Counted from the first letter of the stretch, positions 1 through 4,342 are shown. The stretch: 5,939 bases of DNA from Bacteriovoracales bacterium (GCA_007117175.1 SKGZ01000132.1:1-5939), one strand, 5' to 3'. A program made the numbers and translations. Notes: generated from the sequence alone by a model not told the origin.

Positions 1-52
1 GATCTTTTAATACTCGTTCTTTTAGCTCAGGCATGTACTTTTCCTTGCTCAT
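1..52 (-). CDS. N-terminus of a probable IS3-type transposase OrfA (runs off left edge)
   Basis: The minus strand opens with ATG at 52, preceded about 7 nt upstream by an excellent Shine-Dalgarno sequence (GGGAGGT, rc of 58-64). The 17 visible codons read MSKEKYMPELKERVLKD and continue past the window edge without a stop. The 'PE-x-K-x-RVLK' pattern resembles the start of the helix-turn-helix domain of IS3-family OrfA proteins, which bind the terminal repeats and are fused to the OrfB catalytic domain by programmed frameshifting. This rests on a short motif. The catalytic part lies outside the window, so another transposase or HTH protein remains possible. A candidate IS end lies about 65 bp upstream of the start, which is the usual distance for such elements. 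Confidence 0.5.
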   Translation of the reverse strand, partial: MSKEKYMPELKERVLKD

Positions 53-117
53 AATTGACCTCCCGGCAGTCTCTATTGTTACATAAAAAACTTCCGGAGT
101 TTAGCAGGGGTTTAACA
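53..117 (-). mobile_element. Candidate IS terminus upstream of the OrfA start
   Basis: Read on the minus strand from 117, the sequence begins TGTTAAACCCCTGCTAAAC, a plausible IS3-type terminal inverted repeat (these begin with TG). The leader and Shine-Dalgarno of the OrfA-like gene follow. The other end of the element is outside the window, so neither the inverted repeat nor a target duplication can be verified. If the edge is at 117, the element sits only 26 bp before the acetyltransferase pseudogene and may have removed its promoter or first codons. Confidence 0.35.
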
Positions 118-143
118 GATTAAAACCAATTAACTTAAAAAGT

Positions 144-610
144 ATGAGTGAAATTAAAGCTTATGTCAGCTGGGAAAATAATCAAAAAAACCATCATCTT
201 TTGGCGCCGATGAGATCTCCAGATTCCAAGGTCGAACTGGTTACAGTTGAGAGTGTCATCAATTTTTTTCGTTCGAACCCTGCTCGGCAGGAGGCGACAT
301 ACATCATCTGGCATGAAGGGGCGCCAATTGGACAAATCAATTATCAAATGGATCCACCCCATTTGCTCAAAAAACAGGCGAAGACTTGCTGGATTGGATT
401 AGTGATAGGGGATAGCAGTTATTGGGGAAGCGGGGCATCGACGATTGCGATGAAGCAGTTTGAAGTTCTTGCTGGGCAAAAAGGTTTTATGAAAAGCTGG
501 GTTATAAGGAAATCGGTCGAGTGAAAAATTTTACTTTTTGGAAAGATCAATTTTGGGATGATATTAGAATGGAGAAGACTCTTGCGAACAACATTAACGG
601 AAATGATTGA
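144..610 (+). pseudogene. GNAT acetyltransferase pseudogene (RimJ/RimL-like), internal deletion plus frameshift
   Basis: The first frame runs from ATG at 144 and reads like a GNAT N-acetyltransferase: 'YIIWHEGAPIGQINYQ' (residues 53-68), then 'WIGLVIGDSSYWGSGAST' (83-100), matching the family beta4 strand and the acetyl-CoA pyrophosphate loop (G-x-G-x-S). Protein-like sequence in this frame ends near residue 112. From 485 another frame carries the expected C-terminus: FYEKLGYKEIGRV, then 'FWKDQFWDDIRMEKTL', ending at TGA 608-610. The intact family has roughly 15-20 more residues between 'AMKQFE' and 'FYEKLG', so I infer a small internal deletion that also shifted the frame. No Shine-Dalgarno precedes the ATG, and the N-terminus looks short for the family, so the 5' end may be lost at the IS edge near 117. 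The product should be inactive because the second half of the CoA fold is missing. Confidence 0.8.
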
Positions 611-628
611 TTCTCTCTTCACACTTGA

Positions 629-660
629 TGGAGCCCCGACGAGGGCAATTATCGAACTGC
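629..660 (-). repeat. tRNA-tail repeat, copy A
   Basis: On the plus strand this reads TGG, A, GCCCCGA (633-639), a 5-nt variable segment CGAGG (640-644), then GCAATTATCGAACTGC (645-660). On the minus strand this is a T-loop-like GTTCGATA core, a 5-nt insert, a 5-nt segment, TCGGGGC, then TCCA, like the 3' end of a tRNA with A73 changed to T. The last 16 bases match copy B at 15 of 16 positions. Unlike copies B, C and D, no obvious terminator hairpin lies on its left. Immediately to the right, GCAATTAT recurs at 659-666, giving a partial tandem duplication of the core. It separates the acetyltransferase pseudogene from vapBC. Confidence 0.75.
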
Positions 661-726
661 AATTATTCGAGAGAATAGACCTAAGGCATTGAAAATAAAG
701 TAAAAAAGGCTTCTGTATTAAGTTTA

Positions 727-766
727 TTGCAAGAGATGACGACATGGTATATACTGAAACATATAC
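727..766 (+). promoter_or_regulatory. vapBC promoter with overlapping inverted-repeat operator
   Basis: TTGCAA (727-732) and TATACT (750-755) are separated by exactly 17 bp, a good sigma70-type promoter. Overlapping the -10 is the inverted repeat GTATAT (747-752) / ATATAC (761-766) with an 8-nt spacer. In known vapBC operons the VapBC complex binds such palindromes over the promoter and represses it, so this is the likely autoregulatory operator. Transcription would start near 762, giving a leader of roughly 27 nt to vapB. Confidence 0.65.
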
Positions 767-788
767 GCCGTGGAAGAGAGGTGAGATT

Positions 789-1052
789 ATGAAAGAAACT
801 ACTCTATTTTTAAACAACAAAACTCAATCGGTAAGAATCCCTAAGGATGACGTATTCTCTGGCAAAAAAGTCTTTTTTGAGAAAATAGGAGACATAGGAA
901 TTATTATTGATGAAAAGCAGGAGTGGGCGGCCTTAAAGCTTTTGCAACTTCTTGACTCAAATTATCTTAATTTCAATAGAGCGCCGGACAAATATGAAGT
1001 CGATAATAAAAAGGCCAAAGCAAAAATTGTAGATTTTGATTCACTTAAATGA
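789..1052 (+). CDS. vapB: VapB-family antitoxin (SpoVT/AbrB-type DNA-binding)
   Basis: This 87-residue protein starts at the ATG at 789, placed by the Shine-Dalgarno GAGGTGAG just upstream. An in-frame ATG at 744 lies before the likely transcription start, so I reject it. The N-terminus ('TTLFLNNKTQSVRIPKD', residues 4-20) has the VapB swapped-hairpin pattern: a short beta strand, N-x-x-x-Q-(S/A)-V-R-(I/L)-P-K, and then a G-K-x-V segment (25-28). The C-terminal half (about 55-87) is charged and lysine-rich, as expected for the flexible tail that wraps the toxin's active site. The gene overlaps vapC by 4 nt (ATGA), giving coupled translation. Role: it neutralises VapC and, with it, represses the operon. 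The family assignment is firm; the target of the paired toxin cannot be read from the sequence. Confidence 0.85.
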   Translation: MKETTLFLNNKTQSVRIPKDDVFSGKKVFFEKIGDIGIIIDEKQEWAALKLLQLLDSNYLNFNRAPDKYEVDNKKAKAKIVDFDSLK

Positions 1053-1456
1053 AATACCTATTAGATACCAATGTTATTATAGACTGGATTCGAGGCGACC
1101 AAGTGGTGATAAGCAAAATCACCAAGCGCTCGCAACGAGACTTTGCTCTGTCCAATATTACAATAGCAGAGCTATGGTATGGCATACACTCATCCAAGAC
1201 TTCTCTGGAAAGACTAAGCAGGCAACTAGCTGTTGCGTCCGTCGTATCAACATTTCAAATTATTGACTTTAACCAAGGTGCCGAAGAGAAATATGGAGAA
1301 GTCATCAGTAATTTAAGGTTAATAAGTAAATACAAAAAAAAGGATTGCTTGGATTATCAAATTGCATCAGTTGCGATTTTACACAACCTCACACTTGTCA
1401 CTAGAAATCTCAATGACTTTAAATATATTTCTAACTTATCTATCACTTCGATATAG
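1049..1456 (+). CDS. vapC: VapC-family toxin, PIN-domain endoribonuclease
   Basis: This 135-residue single PIN domain is the usual VapC length. The conserved metal-binding acidic residues are visible: D6 in 'YLLDTNVIIDW', E41 in 'ITIAELWYGI', D102 in 'DCLDYQIASVAI', and D123 in 'TLVTRNLNDF', where the family often has Asn or Asp. Known VapC toxins are Mg2+-dependent RNases that cut initiator tRNA, other tRNAs or the 23S sarcin-ricin loop; the target here is unknown. Translation is coupled to vapB through an ATGA overlap. All four active-site positions are kept and the frame is intact, so the module looks functional. It is transcribed opposite to most other cargo and carries its own promoter, as reversed TA cassettes in integron arrays do. 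A terminator follows about 45 bp downstream. Confidence 0.92.
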   Translation: MKYLLDTNVIIDWIRGDQVVISKITKRSQRDFALSNITIAELWYGIHSSKTSLERLSRQLAVASVVSTFQIIDFNQGAEEKYGEVISNLRLISKYKKKDCLDYQIASVAILHNLTLVTRNLNDFKYISNLSITSI

Positions 1457-1500
1457 TCTAATTAAAAAACTAAATTTTCTTAAAAGAGCTGGTTAAAATA

Positions 1501-1542
1501 AAAAAATCCTCAGACAAAGGGGTTAATTTTCAGAGGTTTTTT
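1501..1542. terminator. Bidirectional terminator-like hairpin left of repeat copy B
   Basis: An A6 run (1501-1506), T, then CCTC (1508-1511) pairs with GAGG (1533-1536), which is followed by T6 (1537-1542). The stem is short with a long loop, but A- and T-tracts flank both sides, so it could stop vapBC from the left and the lipoprotein/higBA transcript from the right. It ends 3 nt before the TGG of copy B, the same arrangement as at copies C and D. Confidence 0.55.
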
Positions 1543-1545
1543 AAG

Positions 1546-1583
1546 TGGTGCCCCGAGGCGGACAATTATCGAACTGCGATACT
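1546..1583 (-). repeat. tRNA-tail repeat, copy B
   Basis: The order is TGGT (1546-1549), GCCCCGA (1550-1556), variable GGCGG (1557-1561), core ACAATTATCGAACTGC (1562-1577), then GATACT. On the minus strand it ends TCGGGGC-ACCA, a perfect-looking tRNA acceptor 3' strand with CCA, followed by a T-rich terminator. The core contains a perfect inverted repeat, TATCG (1567-1571) and CGATA (1577-1581), around a 5-nt centre AACTG. This arrangement is reminiscent of a tyrosine-recombinase core site. It lies 8 nt beyond the stop codon of the decayed lipoprotein gene. Confidence 0.8.
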
Positions 1584-1591
1584 AAAATCAT

Positions 1592-1927
1592 TTACTTCTC
1601 TGGACATTTAAATGCAGCTCCATTGCCAATACAAGCATTATCATTGCCCTGTAGAGTATCGAGCCTAACAAAATTTGCCCCCATTTCTGCCGCTTTGTTT
1701 CTTAAGGCATTTTTTACGCTCGTAAAATCACAAACCAAACCATAGTCTGGAACTTCTGCAACCAGAATTTTTCAAGATATATGTCGCCTAAATTTTTTAT
1801 GCAGCTAAATTTTCCTTAGTTTTTCGTGGATTAAGTTCAACTCTTTCCCTAAAGTGACAGTCTTGCCATGTTCAGAAATTTGAGTCGCGCAAGATGAAAA
1901 TAAAAGTGATAAAATGATAAATTTCAT
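1592..1927 (-). pseudogene. Decayed outer-membrane lipoprotein gene (DUF4156-like)
   Basis: The minus strand starts with ATG at 1927 behind the Shine-Dalgarno TAAGGA and encodes MKFIILSLLFSSCAT, a lipoprotein signal peptide with lipobox LFSSC. The frame stops at a TAG after about 40 residues. Downstream, another frame gives CIKNLGDIYLEK. A further frame gives a long C-terminal piece beginning VAEVPDYGLVCDF, then 'ALRNKAAEMGANFVRLDT', ending in 'AFKCPEK' at TAA 1592-1594. Cys-x-x-LGDI, then RNKAAE(M/L)GAN, then a C-terminal Cys-Pro is the layout of DUF4156-type lipoproteins. At least two frameshifts are needed to join these parts, so no full product can be made. It lies 20 bp downstream of the higA-like antitoxin on the same strand and was probably cargo of the same module. 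DUF4156 proteins have no firm biochemical role. Confidence 0.75.
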
Positions 1928-1947
1928 ATTCAGTCCTTAATTATAAT

Positions 1948-2205
1948 TTATGCAGCCACATCATAATCCGCAAACATAATTGAAGCTGGATGAACTTGAA
2001 AAGCCTCTGCGAATGCAATCGCTCTTTGTTTTCCAATCTCAACTCTTCCATTTTCAATGGCACTGATATTGGCCTGAGAGATTCCTGTTTGCTCTGATAA
2101 CTCCAGCTGCGACCATCCTTTAAGCTCTCTCAGAGTCTTTACCATCTCCCCGGGAGTCATAAGAATTGTGGTGCCTGCAATATTTAAATCTTTTTTGGAA
2201 GCCAT
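1948..2205 (-). CDS. higA: XRE/HTH antitoxin of a HigBA-type module
   Basis: An 85-residue cytoplasmic DNA-binding protein. I chose the ATG at 2205 because GAGGT sits 5 nt upstream; two in-frame ATGs further up (2220, 2217) overlap the toxin and lack a Shine-Dalgarno. The helix-turn-helix runs from about residue 22 to 72: 'VKTLRELKGWSQLELSEQTG' then 'ISQANISAIENGR', the classic XRE pattern with recognition helix SQANISAIE. The gene starts 1 nt after the toxin stop codon, so the order is toxin first and antitoxin second, the HigBA hallmark. The Shine-Dalgarno lies within the last codons of the toxin gene, consistent with translational coupling. It should bind and neutralise the RelE-fold toxin and repress the shared promoter to the right. 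The frame is intact. Confidence 0.85.
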   Translation of the reverse strand: MASKKDLNIAGTTILMTPGEMVKTLRELKGWSQLELSEQTGISQANISAIENGRVEIGKQRAIAFAEAFQVHPASIMFADYDVAA

Positions 2206-2206
2206 A

Positions 2207-2488
2207 CTATACCTCATCATATTTATGCGGGGTCACCGCTAAAACAATTATTTCTTTCACCTCATTGTTCTCTGTATAAACAACTCGGTACTTAATATTT
2301 AGTCTTGAAGAACGGCAGTGTCCTAGATTGCCTTTGAGTTTCTCGTCTTTAAAACCTGGATAATTTTTAAGATTATTTGGTCCACTATTTTTGACGATCT
2401 CAATCCAGGCTTTATATTTAAAGAGAATATCCTTAGGGATTTTCTTTAAACTTTTTGTCACTGATTTTTCTTCAAAAACCTTCCACAT
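2207..2488 (-). CDS. higB: RelE/HigB-type ribosome-dependent mRNase toxin
   Basis: This 93-residue protein begins MWKVFEEKSVTKSLKKIPKD, a typical opening for HigB/RelE-superfamily toxins paired with HTH antitoxins. Later come 'YKAWIEIVKNSGP' (25-37), 'GFKDEKLKG' (45-53), 'CRSSRLNIKYRVVY' (58-71) and the C-terminal 'VTPHKYDEV'. The basic and aromatic residues in the last two blocks (R59, R62, K66, R68, H88, Y90) are where this fold places its RNA-binding and catalytic side chains. Known relatives cut mRNA in the ribosomal A site. A TTG 18 nt further upstream (2506) is an alternative start, but family alignment favours ATG 2488. No Shine-Dalgarno precedes it, and a TATAAT box ends only 6 nt upstream, so the message may be leaderless. 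It is co-transcribed with the antitoxin. Confidence 0.85.
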   Translation of the reverse strand: MWKVFEEKSVTKSLKKIPKDILFKYKAWIEIVKNSGPNNLKNYPGFKDEKLKGNLGHCRSSRLNIKYRVVYTENNEVKEIIVLAVTPHKYDEV

Positions 2489-2494
2489 CAAGTC

Positions 2495-2543
2495 ATTATA
2501 TATCAAAAACGAGATATTTTAAATATGATATATAATTTATATC
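2495..2543 (-). promoter_or_regulatory. higBA promoter/operator region with stacked AT-rich palindromes
   Basis: On the minus strand TATAAT (rc of 2495-2500) lies 6 nt from the toxin ATG. Upstream are two perfect inverted repeats: ATATTT (2514-2519) / AAATAT (2521-2526) with a 1-nt centre, and GATATA (2527-2532) / TATATC (2538-2543) with a 5-nt centre. A third partial TATATATC lies at 2497-2504. Repeated GATAT/ATATC half-sites beside a HigBA pair suggest the autoregulatory operator. No convincing -35 is visible, so the exact promoter is uncertain. Confidence 0.5.
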
Positions 2544-2549
2544 TTCACA

Positions 2550-2566
2550 GGAACTATCGAACTAGA
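2550..2566 (-). repeat. Lone half of the boundary repeat (core only)
   Basis: The sequence GGAACTATCGAACTAG carries TATCGAACT, identical to the core of copies A and B, but has no GCCCCGA acceptor part or TGG beside it. ATCG (2556-2559) and CGAT (2568-2571) frame it loosely. It lies between the higBA operator and the terminator of copy C, about 75 bp from the tail of copy C, whose own core is different. It could be the separated right half of an ancestral copy. Confidence 0.4.
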
Positions 2567-2597
2567 CCGATTGTTGATTTCATTGGGCATAAAAACA

Positions 2598-2637
2598 AAA
2601 AAGCCTTTGTAACCTGTTAAGATTACAAAGGCTTTTT
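2598..2637. terminator. Strong bidirectional rho-independent terminator
   Basis: A perfect 15-bp stem, AAAAAGCCTTTGTAA (2598-2612) against its complement (2623-2637), encloses a 10-nt loop. With A-tracts on the left and T5 on the right it works in either direction. On the minus strand it closes the ORF6N-gene transcript after passing through repeat copy C. Its T-tract ends 3 nt before the TGG of copy C. Confidence 0.9.
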
Positions 2638-2640
2638 AAA

Positions 2641-2674
2641 TGGTGCCCCACAATGTATAGTGGTAGAACCACAG
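2641..2674 (-). repeat. tRNA-tail repeat, copy C (divergent core)
   Basis: TGGT (2641-2644), GCCCCAC (2645-2651), variable AATGT (2652-2656), then ATAGTGGTAGAACCACAG. The geometry matches copies A, B and D: GTTC stands 13 nt before the 5-nt variable segment when read on the minus strand. However, the GTTCGATAATTG core is replaced by a GTGG-TTCTA-CCAC hairpin. The repeat ends 1 nt before the ORF6N stop codon (2676-2678). The abutting terminator is the strongest of the set. Confidence 0.65.
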
Positions 2675-2675
2675 A

Positions 2676-3191
2676 CTAAATATTTTTGAGCCCAATTTTT
2701 CTACGATTTGGTGAAAGCTTAGGCGTGACTTGTTCTTGAATATCATCGAGCCTTTCAAATACGATCTTGAAAAGCTTATGTGTACTCTGCTCAAGCTTAT
2801 CAACTCTGCCGTCTACTGAGTTTTCCATAGCTAGAAAGCTTCTGAGCTTGGTGAAGGTTCTCATAATAGCTATATTCACATCAATCGCTCGGGTACTATT
2901 TAAAACACCAGATAGCATGGCTACACCACCCTCTGTAAAAACAAGGGGTTGGTAACGTCTCCCGCCTCTTCCCTCATTTGAGGTCACAAATTGTGACCTC
3001 AAAGCTTCATGCTCCTCTTTTGTTAATTTGAACATAAAATCACTAGGAAAACGCCTAATATTTCTTTTAATCGACTGATTAAAGACTTTGGTTTCTACAC
3101 CATAGAGCTTAGCAAGATCATTATCGAGCATCACTCGCTGGCCTCTAACTACATAAATCATGTTTTGAATTTTCTCTATTTGAATTTCCAT
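2676..3191 (-). CDS. ORF6N-domain protein (phage/mobile-element type)
   Basis: This 171-residue protein starts at ATG 3191, chosen because GGAGGT lies 4 nt upstream; an upstream ATG (3203) and TTG (3212) lack this. Residues about 7-95 form an ORF6N domain: 'MIYVVRGQRVMLDNDLAKLY', 'VETKVFNQSIKRNIRRFP', 'DFMFKLTKEE', 'LRSQFVTSN', 'RRYQPLVFTEGGVAMLSGVLNS'. A following stretch (about 100-150) is rich in heptad-like leucines and charges and is probably a coiled coil. ORF6N domains occur in phage antirepressors and in many chromosomal accessory genes next to mobile DNA; they are thought to bind DNA, but the target is rarely known. The protein is full length for the chromosomal type. The stop codon touches repeat copy C and the strong terminator follows, so the gene looks packaged with this 3' module. 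A regulatory or antirepressor role is inference. Confidence 0.88.
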   Translation of the reverse strand: MEIQIEKIQNMIYVVRGQRVMLDNDLAKLYGVETKVFNQSIKRNIRRFPSDFMFKLTKEEHEALRSQFVTSNEGRGGRRYQPLVFTEGGVAMLSGVLNSTRAIDVNIAIMRTFTKLRSFLAMENSVDGRVDKLEQSTHKLFKIVFERLDDIQEQVTPKLSPNRRKIGLKNI

Positions 3192-3329
3192 CAAGACCTC
3201 CATTGAAATCAACAGAGTTTAATATCAGGCTTTCGATGGTAAAAACCCAAATCCCTTAAATAAAGAAGTATTTCGCTTATGAAATAATGCCAAATATTGC
3301 TGTTTGAGAGAAATGTTTATATCGAGTGA

Positions 3330-3743
3330 TTACTTCAATGTGAATAATGAGTTTTTATCAAGTTTGAATGAATAAAAGCATGGTTTTCTCCCAAGTTTTT
3401 TTGAAAACTTTAGAACTTGATTTGTTTTTGAGTAACCGTAATAAAGCTTAATTTTTTTGGATTCCAAATCTTTTAGCATTTTCTTATACATAAGCTTTGA
3501 TAAGCCTTGCCCCCTAAACTTAGGATCAACAGATATTGAAGCAATGAATGCTCCAGATGGCATATCACTTTTTATTTCGTAACCAATAAAGCTTATGATC
3601 ATCGCTCCTTTTTTAAGGACATAAGCTGTCTCTTTAATAGATAATTGTTTTAAATAATCCTTAAAAAAACTCCACTGTTTCCTAGGCAACTTATGAACAA
3701 CACTAGAAGGCTCACTTCTATGTGCTCTAAATTCGAGAGACAT
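3330..3743 (-). CDS. GNAT N-acetyltransferase, probably 5'-truncated
   Basis: The 137 codons from ATG 3743 contain a clear GNAT core: 'MIISFIGYEI' (beta strands, 48-57), 'GAFIASISVDPKFRGQGLSK' (64-83) with the acetyl-CoA loop R77-G-Q-G-L-S, and 'LYYGYSKTNQVLKFSKKLG' (100-118). The reading frame stays open upstream of the ATG for another 27 codons (to 3824) and looks like family N-terminus: 'EISFEKFNFRKDTAEV' would supply beta1 and the start of alpha1. That extension has no ATG, GTG or TTG, and it ends where the ISL3-like remnant begins (3800-3820). I infer that the original start was removed by the IS and that any product now starts at the weakly supported ATG 3743 (only AGAAG upstream), lacking beta1. 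Substrate unknown. No terminator is evident before the ORF6N gene, so read-through into it is possible. Confidence 0.75.
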   Translation of the reverse strand: MSLEFRAHRSEPSSVVHKLPRKQWSFFKDYLKQLSIKETAYVLKKGAMIISFIGYEIKSDMPSGAFIASISVDPKFRGQGLSKLMYKKMLKDLESKKIKLYYGYSKTNQVLKFSKKLGRKPCFYSFKLDKNSLFTLK

Positions 3744-3802
3744 TACTTCTGCTGTATCTTTTCTGAAGTTAAATTTCTCAAAAGATATTTCTTTGTTATC
3801 TT

Positions 3803-4006
3803 CTGGAAGCCTTATTAAAAGAGATTAAGACATTAAGAAAAACACTCATGAAGTGGCGAACTGAAATTTTAAGATACTTTCAAACAGGTCTCACAAATGC
3901 TCGCGTTGAAGGCTTTAATCGCAAGTGTAAGCTTATTCAACGAAAGGCTTATGGTTTTAAATCATTTGAAAACTATCGCCTTAGAGCTCTCTACAGCTGT
4001 AGTTAG
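3803..4006 (+). pseudogene. tnp: C-terminal fragment of an ISL3-family transposase
   Basis: The plus strand in the frame ending at TAG 4004-4006 reads 'LRKTLMKWRTEILRYFQTG', then 'LTNARVEGFNRKCKLIQRKA', then 'YGFKSFENYRLRALYSCS'. The T-N-(G/A)-x-V-E-G-x-N-x-K-x-K-x-I-x-R-x-A-Y-G-F block is the signature end of ISL3-family DDE transposases and contains the third catalytic acid (the Glu of VEGFN). The upstream catalytic Asp residues and the zinc-finger and HTH regions are absent: similarity fades near 3803, where the sequence becomes the acetyltransferase 5' region on the other strand. About 70 codons remain of a protein usually near 400 residues, so it is inactive. Confidence 0.85.
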
Positions 4007-4233
4007 GGCCAGATCAAGAGTAATCCTTAAAAGGGATTACAGGTCGTTTGAGGGTGTACTTCTGCTGTCCCAAAATGCCTGGGCAGTGAAATTCTATTGC
4101 TTAAAAAGACCAAAACCTGTTGTTTTTTTATTTAAAAGGGTCGATAGTGCTGTGGAGAAACTGAAAAGTGGAGTTTGAATCAAGCTATGCAAAAGGGGTT
4201 TGGGGATTTACCCACCATTAACTTTTGAGAGCC
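3803..4233 (+). mobile_element. 3' remnant of an ISL3-like insertion sequence with right terminal repeat
   Basis: The fragment holds the transposase C-terminus, about 200 bp of non-coding tail, and a likely right inverted repeat at 4205-4233 that ends ...TTTTGAGAGCC. Read inward it begins GGCTCTCAAAAG followed by GGTGGGTAAATC, the style of ISL3-family ends. The left end is missing, so the IS was cut by a deletion that also seems to have clipped the neighbouring acetyltransferase gene. I see no other gene in 4007-4204; the long plus-strand frame there is out of phase with the transposase. Confidence 0.7.
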
Positions 4234-4236
4234 AAA

Positions 4237-4265
4237 AAAAGCCCTCTCAAAAAGAGAAGGCTTTT
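4237..4265. terminator. Terminator-like hairpin left of repeat copy D
   Basis: GCCcTCTC (4241-4248) pairs with GAGAaGGC (4254-4261) around an A5 loop with one internal mismatch, flanked by A-tracts on the left and T4 on the right. It follows the ISL3 terminal repeat by 3 nt. It lies about 40 bp from the TGG of copy D, because an extra hairpin segment separates them. Confidence 0.75.
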
Positions 4266-4271
4266 AAAAAA

Positions 4272-4293
4272 TTCAAACCGCATGTGGTTCGAA
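4272..4293. repeat. Small T-arm-like palindrome next to copy D
   Basis: TTCaAACC (4272-4279) and GGTTcGAA (4286-4293) form a 7-bp stem with one mismatch around GCATGT. The right arm contains GGTTCGAAC, the sequence of a tRNA T-stem/loop. It lies between the terminator and copy D and has no counterpart in copies A to C, so it may be a further tRNA-derived scrap. Confidence 0.4.
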
Positions 4294-4305
4294 CACTCTT
4301 TTAAA

Positions 4306-4342
4306 TGGTGCCCCGACGTAGGCAAGTATCGAAACGCTATAC
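4306..4342 (-). repeat. tRNA-tail repeat, copy D
   Basis: TGGT (4306-4309), GCCCCGA (4310-4316), variable CGTAG (4317-4321), core GCAAGTATCGAAACGC (4322-4337), then TATACT. On the minus strand it ends TCGGGGC-ACCA exactly as copy B does. The core differs from copies A and B at a few positions but keeps TATCGAA and the downstream ATACT seen in copy B. T4-AAA precedes the TGG, as in copies B and C. Confidence 0.75.

Noticed and set aside
419..820. 133-codon minus-strand open frame
   Set aside because: It runs antisense across the GNAT pseudogene C-terminus, repeat copy A and the vapBC promoter, with no recognisable domain.
1036..1266. 76-codon plus-strand frame inside vapC
   Set aside because: Out-of-frame shadow of the clear PIN-domain gene.
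1546..1640. Complete tRNA gene on the minus strand at copy B (and likewise at A, C, D)
   Set aside because: The acceptor end and a T-loop-like core are present, but the T stem does not pair, 5 extra nt sit in the loop, and no anticodon or D arm can be found upstream. At B the upstream bases are instead the 3' end of the lipoprotein gene.
1545..1745. 66-codon plus-strand frame starting in copy B
   Set aside because: It is antisense to the lipoprotein remnant, whose minus-strand residues match a known family.
3897..4178. 93-codon plus-strand open frame
   Set aside because: It overlaps the ISL3 transposase fragment in another frame, and the transposase frame has recognisable family motifs. It has no Shine-Dalgarno and no family likeness.
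629..4342. Classic integron attC sites
   Set aside because: No RYYYAAC/GTTRRRY core pairs or long imperfect palindromes flank the cargo genes. The repeats instead end in a tRNA-like CCA tail.
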